NCBI GenBank assembly: GCA_903813345.2
Contig: CAIIXF020000005.1
Location: 2,966,539-2,980,355, forward strand
Length of the DNA stretch: 13,817 nt
From: Owenia fusiformis
Taxonomy: Eukaryota > Annelida > Polychaeta > Sabellida > Oweniidae
Direction of reading: 5' to 3'
A program made the position numbers and the translations under genes. Within the stretch, counting starts at the first letter, position 1; the number at the start of each line of letters is the position of its first letter. Shown one piece after another: positions 1 through 9,050 of this stretch. The notes beneath the pieces were generated by a model. That model was given only the letters and a program-made list of their open reading frames with translations. It did not search any database and was not told the origin of the DNA.

Positions 1-1232
1 ACTGACAGAGTTGTGTGATTTAGTAAAGTATTAATCATCGTTGTTCTATTGGAGAGCATGTTGACCGAGAGATTCGGAAACAAATCAATATCTTGTTTAT
101 AGATGGTATATACATCAGTTGATTCTGTAAAGCATGGGTCATCACTTTCTTCGTTCTCATCATTCTCATTTGATTCAAACATCTGGGAAACTATAGGGAA
201 ATACGCTTGTTCACCTCGTTTTGTGTTCAGTATAATATTTTGAAGACTCTGTTCATCAAACTGGAGTCTATCGTCCGCTATGAAATATAAACTTTCTTTC
301 TGAAATAAATGCTGAAACGGAAGTGAATTCGTCGAGGGGCTTACTATCCAATGTCTGACATGAATCCTGGGGTAACGTTCTACAATCCCACTTATTTGAT
401 TCGTTATAAATTCTACTTTTTGTTTAGAGTCAGTCGAATGTAATAGTATGTCAAGCGTTCCAGAATATGCAGTCCCTTTTCCAGACAAAAACATATTTGT
501 AAATTGTTTGAGAAAATTGGGAAAAGTTTGAAATATTCTAGAACTATTTGTAAACATGTTGAGTATGACATGCATCTGGAGTTTTTCTTTTGAACTCGAT
601 GATGTCTGCTCCTCCATGAATTCTAACTGAGCGAATGATCTCTGAGCATATACATTCTGTCGCCACCACTCTGATCGTTTAGATTCATTATGGGGTCTAT
701 GGACTAGGTTACCCATGATGACGTAATCAACATTATATATCGAGTTGATTCTAAAATACAAATGTCTGATTTCATAGAACTGAAACGTTCGTTTGTCACG
801 AAACATATTTTCATTTAATCGCTGAACCATCTCTTCAATGGTAAGAGTTAAACCTTTCACCTCAGATGCACTAACTGTATTGTTACTAAAGCTATTATCA
901 TTAGCTGTGAATTTAATGTCTAGATTAGGTTTAATGAATGTATATTCCGTATTGGAAGCACTGACATGAGGTAGTTTATCTCGAAAGCCATTTTTATTTT
1001 TACCTGGGTTTTCAGTCAGCTCGTCAAATCTCATAATTTCTCTTTTATATTTGATAATTCTATGTGATATTCTGACCGTATCGACGCCTTGAATAAAGTT
1101 ATGAACGAGATGAAGATATTCCGGCTGTTTGATTGGATGTAATGTGATAGCAATCTTCACATTAGTCTCATTGAAGTATTCCTTAAATGTCCCTTTTTGT
1201 TCAAAGTAGTTGTGATGGAATATGCCTCTGCT
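1..1232 (-). CDS. CHSY1-like: Chondroitin sulfate synthase-like, exon 2 (linker and divergent GalNAc-transferase-like domain, partial)
   Basis: Seen: an uninterrupted frame of 410 codons plus two bases from the acceptor to the window edge, so the 3' end lies outside. It begins SRGIFHHNYFEQKG and continues KIAITLHP, YKREI, FYEIRHLYFRINSIYNVDY and FAQLEFMEE, all aligning in order with the central part of vertebrate CHSY1. Further on, KESLYFIADDRLQF and GEQAYFPIV align with the stretch holding the C-terminal DXD (DVD in human CHSY1). Here that triplet is D-D-R (275-267). After YFPIV comes an acidic run (about 163-125) and then sequence I cannot align; the FWRNYGFG-type block does not appear before the edge. 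Known: this half transfers GalNAc in CHSY proteins, while CHPF-type relatives act largely as partners. Inferred: a fast-evolving or catalytically altered paralogue. Orthology among CHSY1, CHSY3 and CHPF is unresolved. Confidence 0.88.
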
Positions 1233-1460
1233 CTGGAACATTGAATTAAACACGATTGATTGAATGCATAGTAACAATTAAAAGTTCGATTCCAATTCAA
1301 TATCACATAATTGCGATATGCAAATTCATTTAAAGTTATCGCGAACATGCATCGTGCAAACTGAACACTTAAGTTATATGCAAAAGAAACCTGGACTAAA
1401 GTTGTCAAATTGTGAACACAACATACTTTCTTGGCTCATCAAAGAAAGTGGTATACTTAC
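1233..1460 (-). other. Intron of the chondroitin synthase-like gene
   Basis: Donor GTAAGTATAC (1460-1451) directly follows the CLWAYD codons. The acceptor TTCCAG ends at 1233. Joining there is phase 0 and leaves four residues (SRGI) before the conserved Phe, the same spacing as between the corresponding landmarks in vertebrate CHSY1 recalled from memory. The exon 1 frame read through the donor adds only 28 non-homologous residues before a stop, which supports splicing. The polypyrimidine tract is weak. A nearby AG at 1228 (AGCAG) would break the frame. Confidence 0.85.
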
Positions 1461-2330
1461 ATCATATGCCCATAAACATGATCCATTGGATAGTTTAGTT
1501 ATGCATCTTCCAACTTCGGAATCTTCGTGATTTGATTGGTAAGTTTTAAGATTAAGACATGAATCCAACTTTGGTCCAACATGGTACAGTGTTGCCCTAC
1601 TGAAAATCATTCCTGGACCTCCCATACAATAGTTACTTTTGTCACCTATTCCTATCTTACCAAACTCCTCGCCTTGACCTTCACCCGGTTGGCCAAGGTA
1701 GTACACCTTGTAGCTGTTAAGCGATTTTAGGAATTTCTCCAAAGCGTCTGCCTTGACATATGTGTCATCATCGGACCTCATGAACCATTCATAGTCAGCC
1801 AGGTAATGGCGATGCATATATTCCAACATCTTGAAGACCTTCTCCTGTGGTGGATACACGTTGTCGTCAACATCGTCAAGCACAACCACTTCAAGATCTT
1901 TTATTCCTTCGTTGTCATACTCCTTTATATCAGGATCGCTGTCGTTGACCCTACCGTGGAAGAAGACAACCTTACCAGGAATGGACTTAGCCCATGTCTT
2001 GTATACTCCGATTCCACGACTAAACAAATATCTCCGAGTCGTCATAACTCCAACAAACAAAAATTTCTCACTCGGACGTAAATCGGTATTTTCAGTATCG
2101 TACAAATCAGTGGTATCAAGATTTGCTCCTATAGTCTCACATACAGGGAAGGTCATCCTTAGAACATTACCCAGCAAGAATCCAAGGATTGCTCCGACAC
2201 TTGCTATTACCCAGGTCTTCAGTGTGGGCCCGTGAGCGATCCTCAAACGTCTCCTGGCAATCCTACTAGACATCCTCACGACACCATTAAAACAGGCAAA
2301 CAACAACGTGGCCAGTCTGTAAAGCAACAT
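1461..2330 (-). CDS. CHSY1-like: Chondroitin sulfate synthase-like, exon 1 (membrane anchor and beta-3 glycosyltransferase domain)
   Basis: Seen: 290 codons read from the ATG at 2330 to a splice donor after GAT at 1461. Residues 22-38 are strongly basic and 40-57 hydrophobic, giving a type II signal anchor. From residue 89 the protein matches animal chondroitin synthases: FLFVGVMT (90-97), KTWAKSIPGKV (111-121), YEWFMRSDDD (180-189, nucleotide-sugar and metal motif), CMGGPG (235-240), HEDSEVGRC (268-276) and CLWAYD (285-290). Known of the family: Golgi enzymes that alternately add GlcA and GalNAc to the chondroitin chain, with the N-terminal domain supplying the beta-3 GlcA transfer. Inferred: this domain is probably active. 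The start is uncertain. Met20 (2273) precedes the basic tail directly and may be the true start, since TTGCTTTACAG ending at 2317 looks like a 5'UTR splice acceptor. Exon 2 follows on the same strand. Confidence 0.93.
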
Positions 2331-2331
2331 A
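2317..2331 (-). promoter_or_regulatory. Possible splice acceptor of a 5'UTR intron
   Basis: Read on the minus strand, TTGCTTTACAG ends at 2317 and fits a pyrimidine-rich acceptor. If used, the ATG at 2330 would be intronic and translation would start at the ATG at 2273 (purine at -3), just before the basic tail of the type II anchor. The 19 residues in between have no recognisable role. No matching donor was located. Confidence 0.35.
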
Positions 2332-2940
2332 TTTTCATTCCATCAGGTAAATCCAAATTTAATTTTATTGTTTTTTGATATTCATAGTGTCTCATTTTGA
2401 ATTATTTTTATAGGATTTAATTTGTTTAATTAGAGGTAAAATGCATTTTTAGTACTTTGTTTATCCCTGTTATCTATCATAAGTCAATGAACTAGGTGTT
2501 TAGATTGAAGACATATGAGTGTTTTGCGTTCTATAAACGATCAGATTCACAACAGCTGTCAGCCCGGAGTCAAGATTGATGGCAATTTGAGTTAAACTCC
2601 CGATGTTATATTTTAATTGTTCTTTGGAAGGTTATTTTAATCGACACAATAACACACCTTATACCCGACGTCTTTTAATCTACTCGAAATGATAGCTACT
2701 CTAGGTTTCATATAGGTTGTACACTCCCCTCCATAGGTTTGGCAACCCTAGCTCCCCCATTGAACTACGACGTGTTAAAGCCTCTTTGCGTTTGAATTCT
2801 TATTTACTTAACCGGCGATGAAATAAACTTATAATATTGATTGAAACGTAATTTGACTTGATTTCCAATGCCTCTGAATTTTCTCAATTTTTTTCCTCAA
2901 TTACAATAGGTCGGAAATTGATGATAAAGTTGATGAATTT
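2332..2940. other. Upstream non-coding stretch of the synthase gene
   Basis: AT-rich sequence with stops in all frames. It must hold the 5'UTR and possibly the promoter of the minus-strand gene, but I see no convincing TATA box, CpG-rich block or donor site. No repeat structure was noticed apart from simple A/T runs. Confidence 0.5.
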
Positions 2941-3350
2941 TTGAAAATCTTCATTCCCATGTAATCCAATGGGAAATGGAGGGTTCGGGGCAAATCAGAA
3001 ATCAGGATATCTTTTCAGTAAAAGATTCAGCAAAAATATTTTTGTATAGAAAATTGAATTGTCTAACTTTTTTGAACACTAAGTGTATAGTTTATTTGAG
3101 GAATACTAAAGTTACAGCGCTTCAAAGTCATTTTTGAAAATAATTTTTCACCTCCTGTGTTATTTCAATGGGAGGGGTTATTTGTAAAAACAAATCAACA
3201 TATCAATGTTTTGTTAAATAAAGTTAGCAAATTCAATTGCCTGCCTAACTCGTATTTTTTGCGAGGACTCAGATGTATGGTTATTCTGTCATGTGACTTG
3301 CGGCAAACCTACCATTTCCCATTGGTTAGCATGGGAATGTCGATTTTCAA
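2941..3350. mobile_element. Fold-back (MITE-like) element with 39-bp inverted ends
   Basis: The arm at 2941-2979 matches the reverse complement of 3312-3350 at 34 of 39 positions, including TTGAAAATC, CATTCCCATG and CCAATGGGAAATGG. The interior is AT-rich and non-coding. No clear target duplication borders the arms, and similarity fades immediately outside them. Best read as an aged non-autonomous DNA element; a hairpin-forming host repeat is possible. Confidence 0.65.
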
Positions 3351-3571
3351 TTACCCGCAATTAAAGAATCTCGTATAAAAAATAAAAGCCCTGATATGTT
3401 TCAGATAGAATTTGAACATTTTCATATGAATTATGCGATTACTTTGGGTGATCTGAACAATCTCATATAACCTCCCCGTTTACAAAATTATTTTATCTCG
3501 AATTGAATAACCTTACAGAGAAATTTCGCGACTCACTTGTAGCATGTTTATTTATCCCATAACGTTTAACT
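3351..3571. other. AT-rich spacer between two inverted-repeat elements
   Basis: No frame, repeat or RNA-like fold was recognised here. Nothing supports a gene. Confidence 0.4.
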
Positions 3572-3965
3572 TATGAAGCGTTTGATTGCATCATCGTTTA
3601 TTGCACAGCTCATACGGATAAAGTATAAAACCATAGGCCCGGAACAAGCATAAAAGATCGAGTAGAAAACACCAAGTAAAGAGACTACTTGGTGTATTGA
3701 CTCGATGTTTCCAGGCCTATGCAAGGGCGAACGTGATACCCGGATCGTTCGAAAATTGGCGTTCGTTTTTTTACCGCATCCGATTTGAATCAACCAATAA
3801 ACAATAAACATGATACACTATTGGCTAATGAAGACCAAACAAAGCCCCGGATGTCGTGTCGTTACTCGTTTCGTTTGGTACACAACTAAGCCCCGGGTAT
3901 TAAATAAGCCCTTGGCCTATGTATAAAGCTGTGCAATAAATGATGACGTCATCAAACGCTTCATA
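3572..3965. mobile_element. MITE with about 44-bp terminal inverted repeats and TA flanks
   Basis: The left end begins TATGAAGCGTTTGAT and continues with TTTATTGCACAGCT. The right end, read in reverse complement, begins with the same TATGAAGCGTTTGAT and also reaches TTTATTGCACAGCT. The arms differ in the middle, where the right arm has the palindrome TGACGTCA (3944-3951) and the left does not. If the outer TA on each side is the target duplication, the element proper is TGAAGCG...CGCTTCA, as in Tc1/mariner-type or PIF-type MITEs. Inside lies a second long hairpin at 3632-3721. There is no coding capacity; an 81-residue minus-strand frame across the element is incidental. Confidence 0.82.
3632..3721. 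repeat. Nested hairpin inside the MITE
   Basis: Three paired blocks fold back around 3679-3685: CATAGGCC (3632) with GGCCTATG (3714), ATCGAGT (3657) with ACTCGAT (3700), and ACACCAAGTA (3669) with TACTTGGTGT (3686). A further GGCCTATG copy sits near 3914. The nested fold makes this element structurally unusual for its length. Confidence 0.75.
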
Positions 3966-4049
3966 GGCTATACCACGGTGCTCATGTCAATCTGCGCGCC
4001 TACTAGGCACGCAGTTTGAAACTCTGACAAACTACGCGCATATTTCAAA

Positions 4050-4142
4050 ATGGAAGACGGGGAGGACACGACACGAAAGATGTTTTCCCCATTTAAACCT
4101 ATTTGTTGGACGAGTTTCTCTATAATCGTATACGTGCACTAA
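4050..4142 (+). CDS. Weak candidate first coding exon or small ORF (30 aa)
   Basis: An ATG in a strong context (CAAAATGG, A at -3 and G at +4) opens 30 codons starting MEDGEDTTRKMFSPFKPICW before a TAA. The 60 bases upstream are more GC-rich than the surroundings (GCGCGCC, ACGCGC), as in some invertebrate gene starts. No family is recognised. No good splice donor follows within the frame; GTATAC at 4128 is the only GT with partial fit. It may be chance. No downstream plus-strand exon was found in the window. Confidence 0.15.
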   Translation: MEDGEDTTRKMFSPFKPICWTSFSIIVYVH

Positions 4143-4229
4143 GACACGATCTATTATTTAAAAAAATGTTCTTAGTATTTATCTAGCATCATCAAGAAGC
4201 GAGAAATTCACGGTTTTAGTTTCTCACTT

Positions 4230-4420
4230 CTGATGCAAAAACACCCTGTTTATTATCAATAATACAAAAACACCAATGAGCTGATGCAAAAACGCCAATA
4301 TAATGCATATACGATATATATATAATGTATTTATTCATGTTTACATGTGCAGTGTTAGTGGTGCATGAATGAAACGCACGATTCAGTGATCCATGAATGA
4401 AATGCATCTTGTGCGGTTTT
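4230..4420. repeat. Cluster of short direct repeats
   Basis: CTGATGCAAAAAC(A/G)CC occurs at 4230 and 4281, with a related ACAAAAACACCAAT between them. CATGAATGAAA(C/T)GCA occurs at 4364 and 4392, a 28-bp offset. A short TATATATATA run lies between the two pairs. This looks like a decayed minisatellite-type region with no coding sign. Confidence 0.55.
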
Positions 4421-4614
4421 AAATGTATTTGTATCAAAATGGCACGTAGACTTTACCAATTATCAAAATGGTCCAGTAGTACAGATGCCCTGTTGTGAAA
4501 TTGAAAATCCATCACTCAAAAAAATATTCGAAATACAAATCATAGCGAGCAAATGAATTACATTGGGGGCCTTAGAAAATTATATACAACCTTTAAGCAT
4601 TTTTAAGGCCTACG

Positions 4615-5360
4615 TCACATTTGCTACGGTGACCGTACATTCCTATGGTTGCCTGTGAATTTATGCGATCATATACTTTAGCAATCACTGCTACTGCAGT
4701 TTTGCTACTGTAGGCATGCGGAGTATTTTGATTTTGAGGAGACATAAAATTATGGTTGTCGCATGACCTTTGAATGGTAATGCACCATCAGTGAAAGGCA
4801 TCTCAACGAAGGGCGTAGTTTTTCTTGACAAAAACCAAGATACATTTAAGGCGGTCGCAGGGGGTGCTTACGGCGATCCTACGGTTCGCAGGGGTAAACC
4901 ATAAAATCTAGGATAAGCTGCAAGTCGACCCCAGGCCCGATGTACGGCCACCGCGAGACCTTTCCACGGTCCGACAGCGGCTTGTTTATTTCTACGGTGA
5001 ATAGAAAAGGTGAACTCTGACTTATGATTTCTACGGGGACTCTACGGCCTTTAAAATCTTGATACACCATTCAGAAACCGTAAAACTACCGTGGTCACAC
5101 TTGCAACGGCGACCGTACATGGCATATTACCTTTTACGCCTAATAGCCATTATATGTCTGCCGTGAAAATTTTATGTTCAGATGTTTTTAACAGTCACAT
5201 TTGCTATGAAGTCGTATTTTGATTTTGTGAAAATAGAAAATTTATGGGTGCTGCACGACCTTTTAAAAGATGACTCACTGACACCGTAGGGCGTCTTCGC
5301 GGCGGGCGTAGTTCTTTTGACAAATGCCAAGGCAGACACAAGGCGGCCGCGGGGGCCCCG
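4615..5360. repeat. Old direct duplication, offset about 480-490 bp
   Basis: The stretch beginning TCACATTTGCTACGG at 4615 recurs, diverged, at 5095. GTATTTTGATTTTG at 4723 recurs at 5214. GGGCGTAGTT, CTTGACAAA/TTTGACAAA and AAGGCGG(T/C)CGC(A/G)GGGG follow in the same order in both copies. The offset drifts from 480 to 491 through small indels, so the duplication is not recent. Confidence 0.7.
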
Positions 5361-5645
5361 TATTGCGATACTACTGTAATTGTCAATTGTAACTCATAAA
5401 ACCCCGGGGCAGTCATAAAACCATTGGCCAAACGTACGACTAGCATTTTCTACGGTTCGGCTACGGCGTTTTCACTTTTACGGTAATCATAGAAATGAAA
5501 AAATGTATAAGTCCGAGTTATAAATTTTCTACAGCGACTATGATGTATGGAGACCGTAAGCCGACCGTAGATTACATATGGTTGCAGTGGGAATTTGCCA
5601 AAAGGGAACTACGGTGGACATTTGGTCGCCGTAGAGCAAATGTGA
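4615..5645. mobile_element. TACGG-rich non-autonomous element with 11-bp inverted ends
   Basis: TCACATTTGCT at 4615-4625 is matched in inverse orientation by AGCAAATGTGA at 5635-5645, and both are followed inward by ACGG(T/C)GACC-like sequence. The body is full of CTACGG, CCGTAG and GACCGTA motifs on both strands, far more GC-rich than its flanks. It contains an internal direct duplication (see the separate entry). No open frame is long enough for a transposase, and no obvious target duplication borders it. A related inverted fragment (CTTACGGTCTCC) near 5908 suggests another family member or a longer original element. Confidence 0.6.
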
Positions 5646-6821
5646 TTGATATTATAATATTACAATACTTAAAAAAATCTCACAATCGTATTGATTGAAT
5701 AGTAATAACTGTCATACCAGAGACATGTAATTGCATCTATTGAATGTGACAAAGAAATGGGCATGCTGAAAGTCAAATGTAAATATTTTCAGGGTCTTAC
5801 TTCGTCCTTATTTCTCAATGCATATATGCTTTCCCCATTCGAATGGTCGACCCCAGATCTATTAAATCAGTAAATTTCTGCAGTGAGCGTACGAAAACTG
5901 CGGTCGTCTTACGGTCTCCGTATGGGTTATCCAGTTTTTTTAGACCGCAGGCTAGCCTAGAAAATACTCAGAGTTCTTATATTCGTTAATTTCCGCGATT
6001 CACGTAGAGGGTGGTCCACAAGGGACAATTTTTTTATAATCTGGTAGAAGCCTGATATATCGCGGTTTTTTGGTAGGTTTGGTCTATACCCGGGGGTCTC
6101 TATTTTTACATTAAAAATGATCAGGTTGCGACTTGCGAATAGCTTAAATCATTTGAATGGCCGCTAAGACAGGCCTGGAAAGGGACTTAGAGAAGGCCGA
6201 GATCTCTTACGTTCCTGAATAAATCATTTTTGTGTTCAACTCGAAACGATCAGTTGGCTGCTTATTTCTTGACAACACTTTAATTTGCAAATCCTAATTC
6301 TGCGTCAAACCCAGTTCCATAGGAAGGAGCATCATTTTTTCTGTTTAGCAACATATCTATAATTACCTAAATGAGAATATAAAATTGAATATGTTAATGT
6401 TTCAATAAAATAAAAGAATTAACATACCGTCTGATAGCAATCATAACTCATCCGAAGTTAGACAACGCTGCAAATGGCGATGGTATTTTTCTCTCTCACT
6501 CACACAATCACATGGATATCTGTCAAAGTATAACAATCATATCTTGTATCAAATGGTATCTCTTCGTTGCAACAAAATTTATCTGCAATTATTGATTTAT
6601 TTTCCCATTCGTTAAACCCTATCAGGATTGAGAACGACGTCACCTTCCACCAATGAAGAACTCGGGTAGGTCTACACAATTTCCAGCTGTGAAATAACAA
6701 TAAATTGATATTGTTGTTACAGATTTAAGTTGTGTAAGCTTATTCAACGTGAAAATCAAATATGGAAAAAAAATATCGAATATTGAACCTATAGAGATGA
6801 TAGTAATGAATATAGTGTAAA
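5646..6821. other. Non-coding stretch, no feature resolved
   Basis: AT-rich with scattered stops. It includes a small TACGG-type fragment (5880-5930). A pyrimidine-rich acceptor-like site lies on the minus strand near 6690, and minus-strand frames of 66 and 89 codons overlap there, but no coherent exon pair or family similarity was found. Confidence 0.4.
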
Positions 6822-7193
6822 ATGGATTACATCCATTACGAAGTGTCCACCAATCAAGGACATTGGGGTGATAATAACTACAACAAGGCTTTGGCATGCA
6901 AAATGTCACTACCTGCTATTTGTTACAGATGTCAACCGCCGAGCACCAACTGTCGAACTTCAAACGCCGACCAACAACCGCAAAACTTCAAACCCCGACC
7001 ACCAACCACCGAACACCGTCCACAAAAACTACTAGTGTTACAACATGTCACCACTTACGGGGATAACATGGAAATTATGTTTCCATTGAGGGTCATTTGG
7101 TCCAGAATAAGCTTTGATATTATTGCCATTATCACTATTGTAATTAATACCACTTGGGCTATTTTTAAAAGGTTCTATGATAAACATAAATAA
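6822..7193 (+). CDS. Hypothetical ORF (123 aa), doubtful
   Basis: An ATG-to-stop frame with a Pro/Gln/Arg-rich centre (about residues 43-68) and one hydrophobic segment near the C-terminus (SFDIIAIITIVINTTWAIF) followed by basic residues. The Pro-rich part is simply the translation of a 28-bp DNA repeat (6948-7003), which weakens the case for selection on protein. No family is recognised, no upstream exon was seen, and the start context is ordinary. It is recorded because it is the longest plus-strand frame outside repeats of known origin; it is more likely non-coding. Confidence 0.15.
   Translation: MDYIHYEVSTNQGHWGDNNYNKALACKMSLPAICYRCQPPSTNCRTSNADQQPQNFKPRPPTTEHRPQKLLVLQHVTTYGDNMEIMFPLRVIWSRISFDIIAIITIVINTTWAIFKRFYDKHK
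6948..7020. repeat. Short 28-bp minisatellite
   Basis: Two adjacent 28-bp units (6948-6975 and 6976-7003) share AACTTCAAAC(G/C)CCGACCA and differ at a few positions. A partial third unit (AACCACCGAACACCG) follows. It is C- and A-rich on the plus strand, unlike its surroundings. Confidence 0.65.
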
Positions 7194-7784
7194 TTTTATT
7201 TTAAATTATGCACTATTGCTATAATTTTGATATGTAGTTTGATCATGATGAAAGAGTTAATCAAGAATTGATGTAAAGTTTCATGTTAAATGCATATTAA
7301 ACGCGATACATTGAAATGGAAGTAATATGTTTCATAGAATTCATTAATTATCTTCATGTGTTTGACATTTTACGTGTAGTCACTCAGTAAAAGTATGATA
7401 TCTCATCTAACTATTGTTTCCTCGATGTGTTACAAGGAACACAATTGTTATCAAACATGTCATCAGAAACTTCGACACGAAATGGCATCGGAGAAATACC
7501 AATTTTCCGTGCTAACCCTGATTTTTAGCCAAAGAGCGGACTTAAAAACCGATATTTAACATATGATCCTCGAATTTTTGTTATAAGTTCCCAATTTTTT
7601 TAACGACACACCGACTTACATAAAAAAAATTGACGCTTCGGATTTTTCAGAGAAAACTAACATTTTTAAGCGTAATTACGATTTCATCCTGATTATTCTG
7701 AATATTCAGACGTTTTATTTGAAAAACCTGATTTTTAAAAAGTGAATAAAGTATGTGACTTACATAAAGTATGTGATAATTTAC
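7194..7784. other. AT-rich non-coding stretch
   Basis: No gene was seen. One small direct repeat: ATAAAGTATGTGA at 7746 and 7764. Otherwise only A/T runs. Confidence 0.4.
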
Positions 7785-8109
7785 AAATTAGAATTTTCTC
7801 GAAATGGCATATTATACATGACACTATTATGAGTAACATAGTGAAAAAATTGAATTCCCAACGTTAAAAAATAAGCTTCCCCCAGAAAAAACGTGTTTTG
7901 AAATCACTTTGTATGGAGAGCAGTAGCGTGACGTCATAGTTTTTGTGAAAACATGGTGAAAATGGCCAAATTCAACGTCTTTAACTGGCTGTAAAAAAGA
8001 AATTTGTTAAAATCAGAATTTACTCGAAACGGTTATAGGAAGATCTAGATTAATCTTACATAGTAGAAAAAAGATCAGTACTTGGGGTTTAAAAAATAAG
8101 CTTCCCCCA
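7785..8109. repeat. Pair of about 100-bp direct repeats, 225 bp apart
   Basis: 7785-7884 and 8010-8109 align at a constant 225-bp offset without indels. The match is loose at the left (AAAT(T/C)AGAATTT(T/A)CTCGAAA) and ends in a perfect 21-bp identity (7864-7884 and 8089-8109) containing AATAAGCTTCCCCCA. The intervening 125 bp is not repeated and contains TGACGTCA at 7929. This may be the direct terminal repeats of a small element, or a decayed satellite. Confidence 0.65.
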
Positions 8110-8573
8110 AAAAATCAAAATAGGTCATTTATCAAATGGCCAATTATAATTCTGTTGATTACATAGCAGCCTTAAATATTGAAAATTGCTTAATAACGAC
8201 GCCCCGTTTTATTTAGCGATCTGCCATTTGAAAGGAGCTCATTTTACCTTTCTGGTCAATAGTTTCTTATCTTCATTACTGCTAAGGTGTCATGTTAGTT
8301 TACTTATTTTCTACTTATTTCCCCGAAAGTTCCCGGGGAAATGAACAAGTATATCATTGACGTGTTTGGATAATCTAGTTGTGACGTCATATAATTATTC
8401 ACATAAACAATCAAAAAAGCACGTGGTAAAATGACGCGATATTCTTGATATGTCCTTTGAGATAAAGTGGAAAACAATATTTCCCATGTTATTTTCCCAT
8501 AGGGAGAACTCATGCGATCCATTGCTTTCAGGATATTTTTATCTTTAAAACCCTGAAGAAATGCATTATTCCT
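8110..8573. other. Non-coding left flank of the E-S array
   Basis: No similarity to the S segment is visible, which matters for interpreting the array. It contains one TGACGTCA (8392-8399). A 72-codon minus-strand frame lacks protein-like features. Confidence 0.5.
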
Positions 8574-9050
8574 TTAAGGTATGAGTACCGTAATCCAACA
8601 CCAAATTCGAAAATTCATAACAATACTTTGCACATATGGCGTTCGTGACCAACTATAAAACGCTTACCCCCCATAGTGTTATATATCAAAATGTACCTGT
8701 TCATATAGGGGTTCGATTGATCTACATCAAATTATAGGGAGTCAGGTTACTTTTTGAGATATCAGCGTCCATTTATTGTGACTCGCGTTTGCTACCACTT
8801 CCTCAATTCTGATATGATGGGCAAACGCGTAGTAAGCATGCTCACGTCGGAACTATTTTTGACCTACATCGCTATATTCGTAATTCAAATGAAAGTTGAA
8901 CTCCTCCTCTTTATTTTGATACCAAATAGTGGCATACTAGGTACCCTAGAAGCCAACTATGGCGTTATTTAGAACAATACCACGAGTTTTTAAATGGACT
9001 ATATAGGGGTCATACCTTTTGGCGGATGGATATGGAACCTCATACCTTAA
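8574..9050. mobile_element. E element, copy 1 (TTAA-bounded MITE)
   Basis: It begins TTAAGGTATGAG and ends CTCATACCTTAA, a perfect 12-bp inverted pair followed inward by looser similarity (both ends reach ATCC after about 23 bases). TTAA at both borders is the target signature of the piggyBac superfamily, although the inner bases GGTATG are not the usual CCC-type start. No transposase is present. A 72-codon frame (8754-8972) spans the middle but looks incidental. Confidence 0.75.

Noticed and set aside
1806-2235. Plus-strand frames of 91 and 134 residues
   Set aside because: They lie opposite exon 1 of the synthase gene, whose family match is clear.
2690-2760. Possible tRNA-like stretch
   Set aside because: No consistent acceptor stem, T-arm or anticodon arm could be formed.
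3566-3811. 81-residue minus-strand frame
   Set aside because: It lies wholly across the inverted-repeat element and its hairpin; nothing protein-like.
6500-6909. Minus-strand frames with an acceptor-like site near 6690 (TTATTGTTATTTCACAG) and a donor-like GTATGT near 6427
   Set aside because: The frames between them contain stops or fail to join in one phase, and no family similarity was seen.
8754-8972. 72-residue open frame repeated exactly in each E copy (also at 10014 and 11274)
   Set aside because: It repeats because the DNA repeats. The frame has no recognisable domain, and there is no independent sign of selection on the protein.
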